From Pratylenchus scribneri (Eukaryota > Nematoda > Chromadorea > Rhabditida > Pratylenchidae): a stretch of 64,000 bases of DNA. The notes below the pieces were generated by a model. It was not told where the DNA came from. It worked only from the letters and a program-made list of their open reading frames with translations, and ran no database searches. Positions 1 to 10,114 of the stretch are shown here, piece by piece; within the stretch, counting starts at the first letter, position 1; every line of letters begins with the position of its first letter. The DNA is taken from the NCBI GenBank assembly GCA_030063045.1, contig JAQSEB010000060.1, forward strand, positions 1 through 64,000. The letters are read 5' to 3'. A program made the position numbers and the translations under genes.

Positions 1-2
1 AA

Positions 3-1484
3 GCGGGTAGATTATTTGCCGGAACGCCAGAAAGAAATTTCCAAGATGGAGTAGAGCAAATAACGAATAAGATTGAATTTCTTATCAATTCAGTTACGGG
101 GCAGTCGGATAATGATCAAAGTGAATCAACAGTGATAGAACAACCTATGCCTGTTCCTCAATATCCATCAGATCATCCAAAATTGCAAAATCAAGGGACA
201 ACTGAAGGAAAAGCTGAGGTTTCTACAAACAAAGAAAGTGAAGGAGAGATAAAGAATACTAATAATGAAAGAGAAGGAGAAATACAGACTGAAAAGGAAG
301 GTGAATTAAAAACTCTAACGAGAATAGAGGAAAGTCCAGAAATTATTGCGGCAGTCGAAGAATTCAAGAAAAGAAAGGAAGAAGAAAGAAAAAGAAAAGA
401 AGGGACCACCGAATCCTCTCAGCCTAAAGCTCCCGTCACATCTCAGCAACCTGCTACAGTTATATCTCAAGATGATTCTAGTACTGCGATTGGGACCTTT
501 CAAAAAATTGAAGAGCCAAAAGAAATAATTGACAAAGTTAATAAATTAAAGGAAAGGAAGGAACAAGAGAAAAGTTCAATTCATTTGCCAGATGCTCCTT
601 TATTTCCTCCAAAAGCTAAGGTGGATATACCAAAACCACAATTACCCATTATTGAATCAAGTGATAAAGAATATGAATGGCTAAAGCCAAAAACAACGGT
701 TATTAATAAAGAAAAGAAAATAGAAAAAAGTAGCCAAAATAATTGGGTTATAAGCCAAAGCGCAGAAGAAATTGAATTATTTCCACAAAAAAAGATTACC
801 GAATATGTTAATATAAAGCCAGAGCCAATAAGAATAAAAGGCTTTTTCATACCAGATGAGACCGAGAATGAAGAAGATTTATCATCATTACCAGAATTAC
901 CAAAGCCACAAGCCTTGGTAAGTAGTACCAGTCATTTAGATGAATCGGGAAGAGAATTAAATATACCTGAACAAGTCCATCGCAGCTTGATGAATAGGCT
1001 TAAAAAGATTGGAAAAATGGCTAAAATTCCATCTGATTCTACACAAAAAGTCCAATTCAGATATGATAGTGTCTATCAAAAATTTACTGTTTTAATGCAA
1101 AAAAATATTAAATCAATACAGATTTCTAAACAACTTGCATATATCCTGGGTTTCCGGACGAATGTAAATATAATAGGTGGAGATATAGCAGAATATATGC
1201 CAGACCTATCTGGAGGGGTAAAACAATTATATATCTATGCACCAAAACTCATTGAAAATACCATGGTCGGAGATGAGTTAGTCCCATTATTGCGAGTAGT
1301 TAATGTTCAAGGAAAACCTGGGGAGATCGTAGAGTCTATATATAGCGCTGAATTTCATCATAGATTACAATCCAAACGAATTACTGAAATCAGTATTGAA
1401 GTTAGAACATCTTCAGGCGAATTAGTCAACTTTCACTGGGGAAATATAATCATAACATTACATTGGAAACGTTCATTTTTCTAA
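3..1484 (+). CDS. Penton-like virion protein of a Maverick/adintovirus-like element (5' partial)
   Basis: The frame is open without a stop from base 3, so the GTG at 132 is not the real start and the gene runs off the left window edge. The N-terminal two thirds are low complexity: Lys/Glu-rich stretches with two similar E-E-F-K-K-R-K and V-N-K-L-K-E-R-K blocks, then Pro-rich sequence. The last ~170 residues are folded-looking: a Q-L-A-Y-I-L-G-F core, then L-L-R-V-V-N-V-Q-G and a terminal S-G-E-L-V-N-F-H-W-G with the basic end L-H-W-K-R-S-F-F. From memory of the families, this C-terminal pattern recurs next to adenain-type proteases in invertebrate Polinton-like elements, where a vertex (penton or fibre-like) role is inferred. 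The stop codon directly abuts the ATG of the next ORF. The gene is intronless, unlike the host genes in the window. The penton assignment is by synteny and pattern, not by any search. Confidence 0.6.
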   Translation, partial: AGRLFAGTPERNFQDGVEQITNKIEFLINSVTGQSDNDQSESTVIEQPMPVPQYPSDHPKLQNQGTTEGKAEVSTNKESEGEIKNTNNEREGEIQTEKEGELKTLTRIEESPEIIAAVEEFKKRKEEERKRKEGTTESSQPKAPVTSQQPATVISQDDSSTAIGTFQKIEEPKEIIDKVNKLKERKEQEKSSIHLPDAPLFPPKAKVDIPKPQLPIIESSDKEYEWLKPKTTVINKEKKIEKSSQNNWVISQSAEEIELFPQKKITEYVNIKPEPIRIKGFFIPDETENEEDLSSLPELPKPQALVSSTSHLDESGRELNIPEQVHRSLMNRLKKIGKMAKIPSDSTQKVQFRYDSVYQKFTVLMQKNIKSIQISKQLAYILGFRTNVNIIGGDIAEYMPDLSGGVKQLYIYAPKLIENTMVGDELVPLLRVVNVQGKPGEIVESIYSAEFHHRLQSKRITEISIEVRTSSGELVNFHWGNIIITLHWKRSFF

Positions 1485-1889
1485 ATGACTCACGTATACA
1501 TAGATCCAGATAAACTTGATTGGAGCGGATTTCTTTCATTGCAGGAGGGAACGGGCAAATATTTTGTAGGCACTAAATACCAAAGAGGTTTTGGAGTATT
1601 CACGAATACTATTTTACCTGGTATTGCCAGATTTTTGATGCCAATCGCCAAGAATATTGCAAGTACCGCAGGTCAAGAAGGGATAGCTGCTGGAACAAAA
1701 ATTTTGGGAGATATTTCTCAAGGAAAGGATATAAAAGAATCGTTAGCGGAACATTCTAAGCAAAGCCTACAAAATATAGCAACAAAATTACAGCAGTGTG
1801 GCAAAGGTAAAAGCAAAAATCGCCGGACTATAAAAAGCCTACCAGTCAACAAAAAACGAAAATATATTGATCAGTTGTCCTTTCCTTGA
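1485..1889 (+). CDS. Adenovirus pX/pVI-like small virion protein
   Basis: A 134-aa ORF whose ATG follows the previous stop codon with no gap. Near residues 20-35 it has a short aromatic/basic block (K-Y-F-V-G-T-K-Y-Q-R-G-F-G-V-F), then a hydrophobic amphipathic stretch (I-L-P-G-I-A-R-F-L-M-P-I-A), a helical Ala/Gly-rich region and a very basic tail (K-G-K-S-K-N-R-R). The order YQRG-G-F, hydrophobic helix, then 'ISQGKDIKESL' and basic tail is the pattern I know from the small minor virion proteins of Polinton-like elements that resemble adenovirus pX/pVI. A role in packaging DNA or in membrane lysis is inferred from that resemblance and from its position in the capsid gene cluster. It is intact and intronless. 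Confidence 0.6.
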   Translation: MTHVYIDPDKLDWSGFLSLQEGTGKYFVGTKYQRGFGVFTNTILPGIARFLMPIAKNIASTAGQEGIAAGTKILGDISQGKDIKESLAEHSKQSLQNIATKLQQCGKGKSKNRRTIKSLPVNKKRKYIDQLSFP

Positions 1890-1895
1890 AAAAAG

Positions 1896-1903
1896 TATAA
1901 ATA
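1896..1903 (+). promoter_or_regulatory. TATA box ahead of the putative capsid gene
   Basis: TATAAATA lies in the 48-bp gap between the pX-like ORF and the capsid-like ORF, about 35 bp before the ATG at 1938. It is the only non-coding gap in this cluster apart from the 33 bp before the protease, so it may drive capsid and protease expression. The region is AT-rich, so a chance match is possible. Confidence 0.4.
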
Positions 1904-1937
1904 GTTTCGAAAATATTAAAAATTTAAAACAATCATA

Positions 1938-3386
1938 ATGACAACTCTCAAAAAAATTGATAAATTAAGCAGTGAAGGAATTGAAAATTCCTTAGCTATA
2001 TTCGAATTACCTCCGACAAATGTGGCGATAAATAAGACAAGCACGAGAGAATTACTCCCACTTGCCGCCTTAAATGACTCTGGTCCTTATACCTTTAGAC
2101 TTTTTGCGGATAATCAATTTCCAGATCTTTCCCGCACTTGGCTCTATCTAGCTTCAAGAATTGAGAAAAAGGTTGGTGAAAATTGGGTCCCAATAGAAGT
2201 AACACCTGAAATACCAGCGGTACCGGCTATACCTGCTCAAGGGGATCAACCAGCAGTTCCTGCTGTTCCAGCGGTCCCAGCTAACGAAGATGATAAGCAT
2301 GTTGGAGTTATTCAAAATTTTGGACAATCATTTATCCGACAAATGACTATGAATATTTCAAATGTTGAAGTGTTCAATAGCGGAATTCATTATGCCTACC
2401 GTTCATATATTTTACATGAACTTGGACTATCTCATGAAACCAGAAGAGCCTTACACGAAGCCGGCTGCTATTACCCGGATGATATTGACCAAAATAAAGA
2501 AACAAATAAAGGATTTGTGGCAAGGGCAGCTAGATTTGCTAATGGTCAGACTTGTGAGACATTAGTTAGATTAAATTTTGATCTAGGAAATCAAGAGCTA
2601 TTAATGCTTTCAAATTCTGATATTATAATAAACATACATAGGAATAGTGATGATTTCTTACTTTTATGCCCATATTATAAGAAAGAAGTTAACGGGGCGG
2701 AGCAAATAGTATCGGCAGCAAATCATGCAAATTATCGTCTTAAAGTTATGGATATGAAATTGTATGTAAAAACTGTGGAAGTTACCCAATCATTAAACAA
2801 TGCAATTAGTCGACATTTGGAGACAAATATGGCCAAATATCCGATTAGACGAATCGAAATGAGAAGCTTGTATGTCGGTAAAGGAAGAACAGATCTTGCA
2901 TGGAATTGCTTCACAAGTATTGTTCCTAGACGGTTAATCATTGGATTTGTCTCGAACGATGCTTACAGTGGAAGGAAATCATTATCTCCTTTCAAATTTG
3001 AGCATGCAAATATTAGAAGTATATGCGCAGAAGCCAATGGGAATACATACCCTAATGTTGCATATAATTTAGATTTTAGTGACAATAAATTTATTAGAGC
3101 TTTCACCGATTTGTATTCCGGACTAGGAATGGATAATATCGATCGAACCATCTCAATTGGTATGCCCAAATTCATGACTAGTCACTGCTTCTTTGTAATC
3201 CCAATGACTTCAACCTTAGAGGATTCACCTGGCTTCGAAACAATAACAAATTCAACCACTACAATCAAGGTACAATTCAACGAGCCCGTTAAGGATGAAG
3301 GATATGAAATGATAGTTATGGGCGAGTTTGATGGTATTATTTCGATTGACAAAGATCGAATCATAACATCTGATGGCCAGGTATAA
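1938..3386 (+). CDS. F54H12.2-like protein, candidate major capsid protein of the element
   Basis: An intact 482-aa intronless ORF. It resembles the 'F54H12.2-like' proteins frequently annotated in arthropod and nematode genomes, which sit beside adenain proteases in Maverick/adintovirus-type elements. Visible landmarks are L-P-P-T-N-V-A-I-N near the start, F-P-D-L-S-R-T-W-L-Y-L at ~60-70, and a central H-Y-A-Y-R-S-Y-I-L-H-E block. A Pro/Ala/Val-rich loop (repeated P-A-V-P and P-A-I-P, about residues 90-115) looks like a surface insertion with internal tandem repeats. The length and position between the pX-like and protease genes fit a double-jelly-roll capsid subunit, but the fold cannot be seen from the sequence alone. 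No stop or frameshift was seen, so the gene may be recently active or under selection. Confidence 0.6.
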   Translation: MTTLKKIDKLSSEGIENSLAIFELPPTNVAINKTSTRELLPLAALNDSGPYTFRLFADNQFPDLSRTWLYLASRIEKKVGENWVPIEVTPEIPAVPAIPAQGDQPAVPAVPAVPANEDDKHVGVIQNFGQSFIRQMTMNISNVEVFNSGIHYAYRSYILHELGLSHETRRALHEAGCYYPDDIDQNKETNKGFVARAARFANGQTCETLVRLNFDLGNQELLMLSNSDIIINIHRNSDDFLLLCPYYKKEVNGAEQIVSAANHANYRLKVMDMKLYVKTVEVTQSLNNAISRHLETNMAKYPIRRIEMRSLYVGKGRTDLAWNCFTSIVPRRLIIGFVSNDAYSGRKSLSPFKFEHANIRSICAEANGNTYPNVAYNLDFSDNKFIRAFTDLYSGLGMDNIDRTISIGMPKFMTSHCFFVIPMTSTLEDSPGFETITNSTTTIKVQFNEPVKDEGYEMIVMGEFDGIISIDKDRIITSDGQV

Positions 3387-3419
3387 AAAGAATATTAAAT
3401 AATAATTAATCAGATAAAG

Positions 3420-3863
3420 ATGAATTCTATTCAAATTGATTCAATTCTTAAAAAGAATTGTCATACCAAAAAATATTTTAAAGGAGTATATTCCTCAAAT
3501 AATATACCTTTATTAGCGAAATATCCCCATTGTTTCATTGCTAATACAGATAAAAAAGGAACAAAAGGAGAACATTGGGTAGCCTTTTTTGTAAATAATG
3601 AAAAAAATATTGAATATTTTGACTCATATGCCGAAGAGCCTAATGAAGACATATCTAAATATTTGTCTAATTTTTTAGAAATAAAAATGAATAACCATAA
3701 GATCCAGTCGCCATTTTCCGATAGCTGTGGGCATTTTTGTATATACTTTATTTTTAATAGATGTATAGGAATAAATTTCAGGGAAATAGTTAAAAATTTA
3801 TTAAATTCGAAAAATACAATTGATTTAATGTTAAAATTCTTTGTTAGTTTATTGATAAAATAA
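3420..3863 (+). CDS. PRO: Adenain-type (Ulp1-like C48/C5) cysteine protease
   Basis: A 147-aa ORF matching the Maverick/adenovirus maturation protease. The catalytic layout is visible: His52 in G-E-H-W-V-A-F-F, Asp68 in Y-F-D-S-Y, Gln96 and Cys103 in S-D-S-C-G-H-F-C-I-Y-F. This is the His-Asp/Glu-Gln-Cys order of adenain. The length is short relative to adenovirus protease (about 200 aa) and typical of Polinton copies. It would process capsid and minor virion precursors. It is the last recognisable gene of the module. Polymerase B, integrase and packaging ATPase are not seen in this window and, if present, lie to the left. Confidence 0.85.
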   Translation: MNSIQIDSILKKNCHTKKYFKGVYSSNNIPLLAKYPHCFIANTDKKGTKGEHWVAFFVNNEKNIEYFDSYAEEPNEDISKYLSNFLEIKMNNHKIQSPFSDSCGHFCIYFIFNRCIGINFREIVKNLLNSKNTIDLMLKFFVSLLIK

Positions 3864-3907
3864 TTTTAGATTCAATTATAATACATTAATTCTTTCTTTT
3901 ATTTTAA

Positions 3908-4132
3908 TTAACATTTTTTATTCTTAATTTGCTTCAACATTTTCTTTCGAATTCTCAATGTCAAAATGCGAATTACATTTCGTCGACAATTATTTTCAAA
4001 TTCTTTGAACCACTTATGCCGATTAATGACCCGACGTTCATGTTCCAATAAAGCTTCATTCCAGCTTAATGAGATATTTATTAATGACCATATAGCATTA
4101 TTATTACCTAGTTTTTTTAGAGGATTTATTAT
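3908..4132 (-). other. Short basic open reading segment, minus strand, next to the viral module
   Basis: 75 codons are open on the minus strand without an early Met, ending at a TAA at 3908-3910. The C-terminal half is strongly basic and helical-looking (H-E-R-R-V-I-N-R-H-K-W-F-K-E-F-E, then R-I-R-K-K-M-L-K-Q-I-K-N-K-K). Codon content is more protein-like than the surrounding AT-rich DNA. It could be the end of an oppositely oriented gene of the same element or a decayed fragment. I do not recognise the family. Confidence 0.3.
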
Positions 4133-5640
4133 TTAAGTTCATGGAACCACAAAAAAGCGAGAAATATAAATTATTTAATGAAATTTATTTGAAATAAATT
4201 GGAACAATTAACCAAACAAAAAATATTTTATGAATTAAGACTATTTAAAAAATTTTATTCATGCATTCAAAGATATTTTTTAAGAAATAATATAGATATG
4301 TTTATTAATTTAAGAAATAGACTTAATGCTATAATTTTGAATATATTATATTTTAGCAATTATTTTATAAAAAATATTATATCTTATCTCTATAAACTAA
4401 TTCATAATTTTATCAGCAGATATTGATAGTATAATTTTCTTTTTGTGATCAATTTTTCTATAAAATAATGAGAATGAACAATTAAATTTTGCTTTTGGTG
4501 TAAATATATTTCATTTAAATTTACCTCAATGTGAATTTAATCATAACTTTGTGATATAGGGTAAACATTTGTAATATTACACAATATCCAAATCAGCTTA
4601 AGCGGTACCAATAATGAAAACCATATCCATATACCACTAATAAGTATGGATACCGATTTTATTCTATTTCGCAATGGAATTTGACTTTTGTTTCTTCTTT
4701 GCCCCTTTGTCCTTCGGGGAAATTAATTTGTGAAGAATAAATAAAAAAAGATGAAAAAATATTTGTCACCACAGGGAATTTACATCCATATCAAAAATAA
4801 ATGGATCTATCATTGCACAATACAGCTCTGTATGAAAAGCAACATTAAATTTTTCGATAGCTACACATAGCAGAAAAATCGATATCCGCTAATTTGAATA
4901 TTTCAGGTAAAAACTAGATCATACTTATTTAAAAACACCATCATCTTCATCATCCACGATTACTCCTTAGTTAACATTTCCATCATCAAAATCCAACATC
5001 ATTGAAATTGACCATAGCTTTGTGAATAAGTTGCACAGATACTTGTGAAATTAAAAATATCATTTAGCCAACCGTGATTAGCCTCAATCGAAAACCCTAG
5101 AATACAATTTTTCAGCTAAATACATCCTCAAAAAACATAAAGAAAATCGCTTGACATCCATACTAAACTTCGATAAATATATATAAGATTTTAAAATTAT
5201 TTTATCGTCATAATACCTCCGATATAATAATAATAACTTATCTCTTAAGGCTCTTTATTAAAATTTGAAGGATGGAATCTCCGATTTTTTATTAGAAGAT
5301 TAAGGTTGTTCTTTTTTTAATTAGGAGATTTAAAATTAGATAGGATCTTTCATTTTTTATTAAATGAAGAAAGCTGCAAAAATTGAAAATATCTTCTTCG
5401 GATTCACATAATTCGGAAGATATAAATAGAATAAAATCTTCTTTATTAAAATTTATTTGATGGAGAATGATGCCTTTTATTTAGTCATTGATTAAAATAA
5501 TTAAATATTAATATAAAAATAATTTGTTAAAATTTTATTTTCTGGAGAATGGTACCTTTTATGTAGCCATTGAGCAAATATTAATATAAAAATAATAAAA
5601 TAATAATAATAATATTAATAATAAGTTTTAATTTTAATAA
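4133..5640. other. AT-rich non-coding DNA
   Basis: There is no convincing gene. A TTG-initiated 75-codon frame at 4199-4426 is Lys/Ile/Asn/Phe-rich and looks like AT-rich background. No splice-bounded exon was found. This stretch may be the right-terminal part of the viral element or host flank; the boundary could not be placed because the left terminus is outside the window. Confidence 0.4.
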
Positions 5641-5808
5641 AATGATTTGATTTTGAGCGCTTATTTCTGCCTCCTTTTTATATGCCACTAAGGCTATAAC
5701 CGGTTAAAAGGAAAAATCAAGGAAGCGTAACAAAAAACCAATTAAGAAAACCGGTTTGAGAGAAAAAAACAAAAAAACCCAATTAGGCAAAAATGATTTG
5801 ACAAAGGA

Positions 5809-6200
5809 AATCAATGAAGCGTAGCCAAAAAAATCATTGAAGCGTAAAATTGGGCTAACCGGTTTTTTAATAATCAATGAAGCGTAGCCAAAAAATCATT
5901 GAAGCGTAAAATTGGGCTAACCGGTTTTTTAATAATCAATGAAGCGTAGCCAAAAAATCATTGAAGCGTAAAATTGGGCTAACCGGTTTTTTAATAATCA
6001 ATGAAGCGTAGCCAAAAAATCATTGAAGCGTAAAATTGGGCTAACCGGTTTTTTAATAATCAATGAAGCGTAGCCAAAAATCATTGAAGCGTAAAATTGG
6101 GCTAACCGGTTTTTTAATAATCAATGAAACGTAGCCAAAAATCATTGAAGCGTAAAATTGGGCTAACCGGTTTTTTAATAATCAATGAAGCAGTTCCAAT
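5809..6200. repeat. 62-bp tandem repeat array (about six units)
   Basis: A unit of 61-62 bp is repeated head to tail. AGCGTAGCC recurs at about 5881, 5943, 6005 and 6067. Each unit holds two direct half-motifs, CAATGAAGCGTA and CATTGAAGCGTA, and one ACCGGTT palindrome followed by a T-run. Degenerate copies flank the array on both sides (about 5640-5808 and 6200-6390). The regular pairing of GAAGCGTA motifs plus a palindrome per unit resembles arrays of protein-binding sites or the tandem repeats found in terminal repeats of Polintons, but it may be a plain minisatellite. Confidence 0.85.
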
Positions 6201-6391
6201 AAAAAAATGAAACGTAAAGAAATTATAGGTCTAACAGGTTTGAAAATTAGGGAAGCATATCCAAAAAGCTATTTAGGGAAACCAATTTCAAAGAGAAATC
6301 AATCATGCTTACCCAAAAAAACTAATCTGCTAACAGGTTTTCAGAGGAAATCAACCATGCGTATCCAAAAACCAATTAAGCGAATAAATTT

Positions 6392-6404
6392 CCCTATATA
6401 AGGG
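6392..6404 (+). promoter_or_regulatory. Palindromic TATA motif after the tandem array
   Basis: CCCTATATAAGGG contains a strong TATA box inside a near-perfect palindrome, directly downstream of the 62-bp array. No ORF starts within the following few hundred bases, so what it would transcribe is unknown. It could serve either strand. Confidence 0.35.
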
Positions 6405-8270
6405 AGTGAAAATTGCTAATTTACTCATTAATAATTCTAATCAAAATTCCAATTTTTATTTCCTATTCATTTGAATTAATAACACCATCATCATGGAATT
6501 TACAAATTAATGTCTAGCCCTTTTTGGCTCAAATAATTTTAAATAACAGTATTATAATTTTAAGTTTCCCATTTCATTTTTGCTTTATTTGGTAAATATG
6601 GGTGATTCGGGCGCATATTATGCCAAACAATACTCATTTTGCTTTGAGAATAATTGAAGAATAATTTTTTGAATGCTGTAATATTCATGAGGATTGAGAT
6701 GAAAATGCAAATCATATAAATATATTGGATGGCATTGTAAATCAAAATGTCGGGTAGGCGAATAAAAATAAAAATAATTTAATTGATAAAGACTAAATAA
6801 TTTGTAATTTATTGCCCAGAGGAATAATTGTAGTCGGTCGGACAAAAATATTTGTAAATGTAAATTCAAAAGACAATGGAAAAATCAATTTGTTTAATTC
6901 AAATAGAGAATATAAAAGTAAATTTTTTACTTAAAATTAATTTGGGCAATCGAATTGGGCATATTTCCCATTTATTATTTTCAATTTAATTTAAAATAAA
7001 TTCGGGGAAATATCGTCATCATCGAAAATGACTATACATCGATCTATGTTCAATCAATGTAAATGTAAAATGCATCATTGCAAAAATTGATAATCCCAAA
7101 GAAATATGTAGGCTTCCAAATTTGGGCATGGAAAATGTTTTTAAGGCAATAAATAGTAAATAATTATTTCAGATATATTTCATGGAACAAAAATATATAA
7201 AATATTAAATAAATGAATGGATTTCACCAATATTTTGGGGCAATCGATGATTTTGGCGCCAAATACAAAGTTGAATGGGTGGTAGGACACTCAAAGTTTA
7301 GATGGATAGGAAAATATAAATAAAGAATATGTAGCTGATTTTAAGCCATCAGCGAATTGCATTAACGAACAAATTTTTTATAAATGTCTCCAATGTAAAA
7401 TTCACTGGCTTCACAAACTTAGGTAATGGGATTGATGTAAAACTTTTGGAAGGAATGTTGGTTATATCAAAAATTAATAAATAAATTCATTTGAATGTGA
7501 ATTATTCCATTGAAAATTTACTTCATTTTCTGAATTTTTTTTATATGGCCTTTTGGCATAATCGCCTTTTTAATTTTTTCAAACAAATTAATTATTAATT
7601 AATATGAAAAACAATCTATTAAAATTCCATTTTTGTTTCAGCAAAAATGCAGAAACTCCAAAATTTAGCTCTTTTAATATGATGGAAAATGGCAAACAAA
7701 TAATGGAATGATAATGATAAAATTTGATTTGGGGAATGAAATGGAAAATTTGACGGAGCGGAGAGTGAATTTTATGCTGTAAACAGCATATTATATAGCG
7801 CAAATCAAATCCAGTTTCGTCACAATATATCCTATTATGGTCAATCGCATTTCCTTTTCATGTCCTTAAATCCGGTTTTATAAGAAAATTCCCCAATCCA
7901 GCTGGGCAATCATATTCCATTTTTCGATCCCTCAATCCGGTCCAATTTATTTCTTTTTTAAGTCTTTCTCATTTCCCAAGTGGTTTAATCCCCAATCCGG
8001 GCCATTACTATTCAATTTTCCATCCGTTCCTCCATTTGCCCTTCACTTTTTTACGCATGAGTAACCATAATTTTTGCTCGTGCAAACAAAAATGTAAAAG
8101 GAAAAGTTTGATTAAAAATTAAACCATTATGCTTAATGCGCCTAGGTTTTCCTAAATTTCATTTATTCTCCTCTTCTATATATCTAATTTATTTTATATT
8201 CTAGATTTCAAAAACTATTGGAAAATAAAATTGAAATATTTATTTTTCGAGGAATTTAATTAGAAGCAAA
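6405..8270. other. Intergenic AT-rich region
   Basis: No supported gene. Open frames at 6560-6869 and 7588-7803 on the minus strand have a background composition and no splice context. Around 7900-8050 there are several copies of a CAATCCGG-type short motif without clear periodicity. Confidence 0.4.
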
Positions 8271-9189
8271 ATGAATTTGGATATTGGCCGCAATAATAAT
8301 GGTAAAATTAAAAATTAATTTAATTGAAAATTAATATTATTATCAGCAGATGATTATGAAGAAGAGGAGGATGAAGACGAACCTGACTTCATGGATAATT
8401 CGGGAAGATGTTGGGAATTTGCATCCAAAATTGAGGATGAAAAACATTTGAAGGAATGGTGCCAAAACAAAATGGGTGGAATGATTGTTGGAAATGAGGA
8501 AAAATTGACTAGACAATTCCATTGCCCAATCAAACAATGCCAATTCAAGGCAATTTTTCTGAAGTCATGTTCAATTGTTTACACACGAGGCAAACACAAT
8601 CATGGAATGGAAAATGGGGAGAATATTCAGAAAAAGGTAAGCATAAATAAGCATGTACCGTATTACCTCTTTTAAAACGCTGGGAAAATTATTTTTCAAT
8701 CCCACAAAAATTGGGAAAATTAGGGTTCCATATTTTATGGACATTTTTTAAGCAAACTAGCGAATTTTGTAGAGCTTTAGGGAATTAAGAAAATGCAATA
8801 AAAATTTTTTAAAATTCACTGTCAGAGGAGATATTAGTCCTCAAAGTCGAGACCGGGGAGTTAATAGAGAGAGGGGCTTTAAAAGTGGTAATATATTTTT
8901 TTGAATAAATATTCATATTTAATTATAGAATATGCCACAAAATGTTGGCAATGACTATGTGGACAAATTTGGTAGAATTTGGAAATTTCGTGAAATTGTT
9001 GGCGAAAATATTCAACTCATGCACAGCAAATATAATCTGACATGGTGCAATGCAAACAAAGGAACCGTGAACTATCGTTGCGAGAAATTAGGACGCCAAC
9101 AAGGAAAATGCCAATTTCGTGGAATTTTTGTGAATTCAAATGGATGTCTTTATACGCGAGGAAAGCATGAACATAAACACGAAAAATAA
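8271..9189 (+). CDS. Protein with two tandem FLYWCH/WRKY-GCM1-like zinc-binding domains
   Basis: Three exons, 8271-8301, 8347-8636 and 8929-9189, join in frame to give 193 aa. Introns start GTAAAA and GTAAGC and end ATCAG and ATTATAG; the first acceptor is a CAGCAG pair that could shift by one codon. After an acidic N-terminus (E-E-E-E-D-E-D-E) come two similar domains of about 70 residues. The first starts S-G-R-C-W-E-F and ends C-x4-C (CPIKQC), T-R-G-K-H-N-H. The second starts F-G-R-I-W-K-F and ends C-x8-C, T-R-G-K-H-E-H. The C...C...H-x-H pattern with the RGKHxH end is that of FLYWCH and related WRKY-GCM1 zinc fingers, which bind DNA. Each domain lies mainly in its own exon, suggesting internal duplication. 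A nuclear DNA-binding role is inferred; targets are unknown. Confidence 0.75.
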
Positions 9190-9585
9190 AAGATTAATTG
9201 GATTTGAGATTATATAATGATATTTGATATCAATATTCATTTTTATTAAATTTGTCTAAGCTTTTCAATATAAAATTTTTTGAATTCGAAAATATTTAAT
9301 CATTTTCACTTCTTTTTTATTCGTTTTTCCTTTGAAAATTGAACCTACAAAATTTGAAAATCCCAAAAAGAAAGAACTTTTTAAGCTTTTTATTCTAGCT
9401 CTCACTTGTTTAAAACTAGCTTAAAATTTGTCATCAAGGAATTTTACAATAAAATAAAAATATTTAATCAAGAAGTTCCCATCATTAAAATTGTCACAAA
9501 TTCTCAAAAATTTTTTGTATGGAAAAAGGCAAAATAATTATATTTCAAATTATCTTTAATGATTATTTATTGTTTAATTATATGG
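9190..9585. other. Short intergenic gap between convergent genes
   Basis: The 3' ends of the zinc-binding gene (+) and the membrane protein gene (-) face each other here. The sequence is AT-rich with no other feature seen. Confidence 0.5.
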
Positions 9586-10114
9586 TTAATAATGAATAGT
9601 GTCATAAATATGATCAGTTTCTAAACCTCGGGGCGTAATTTGAGGCATAGGAATTTCGTTCTCAGCAGCAGGTGGAGTTTCATTTTTCTTTTTTGCCTTC
9701 AAAAGAAGAAAAATCCCAATGATTATTGCTGAAGAAACGATGCCCGCACAAACGCCCACAGCAAAAATCACAAATGTTTGGAGAATATCCTGGATAAGAA
9801 AATAAATATCAAAAATTAATGAAATTAATAACTGGAGGCCATTTTTGACATAGTACTTGGGGTGGAGGGCAATTCGTTGTCTGAACTTGAGTAGGAGTCG
9901 TAAATATTTGAAATGGAGGGCATATAGGACATGTAGGACAAGTTTGAGCTTTAGGACAAGGACATAGAGATATAATTTTCGAATAAGTGCTGTCATTAAA
10001 ACACAAGACGGGTTCCGATAATTGAAATGGACGATAGCATTGGTTGTCCAAAACCCAAATATTTTGATGTTCGAGAGTTAAAGGAAGAATTAAAAGCAAT
10101 AAAAGGATTTTCAT
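9586..10114 (-). CDS. Small type I membrane protein with Cys/Pro-rich ectodomain
   Basis: Two exons, 9833-10114 and 9586-9789, with a 43-bp intron give 161 aa. The start is chosen at 10114 because it opens a clear signal peptide (M-K-I-L-L-L-L-L-I-L-P-L-T-L). The ectodomain has C-Y-R-P-F, L-C-F-N-D-S-T, then a dense C-P-C-P...C-P-T-C-P-I-C-P-P run and a second C-P-P-P cluster. Exon 2 encodes a transmembrane helix (V-I-F-A-V-G-V-C-A-G-I-V-S-S-A-I-I-I-G-I) followed by K-A-K-K-K and a cytoplasmic tail with a tyrosine motif near the end (H-I-Y-D-T-I-H-Y). The donor TGGCCTCCA|GTTATT is weak; an alternative in-frame donor at CAA|GTACTA would shorten the stalk. The protein is probably a cell-surface molecule. 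I do not recognise the family. Confidence 0.65.

Noticed and set aside
4199..4426. 75-codon ORF after the viral protease
   Set aside because: It starts with TTG, has a Lys/Ile/Asn/Phe composition expected from AT-rich DNA, and has no recognisable domain.
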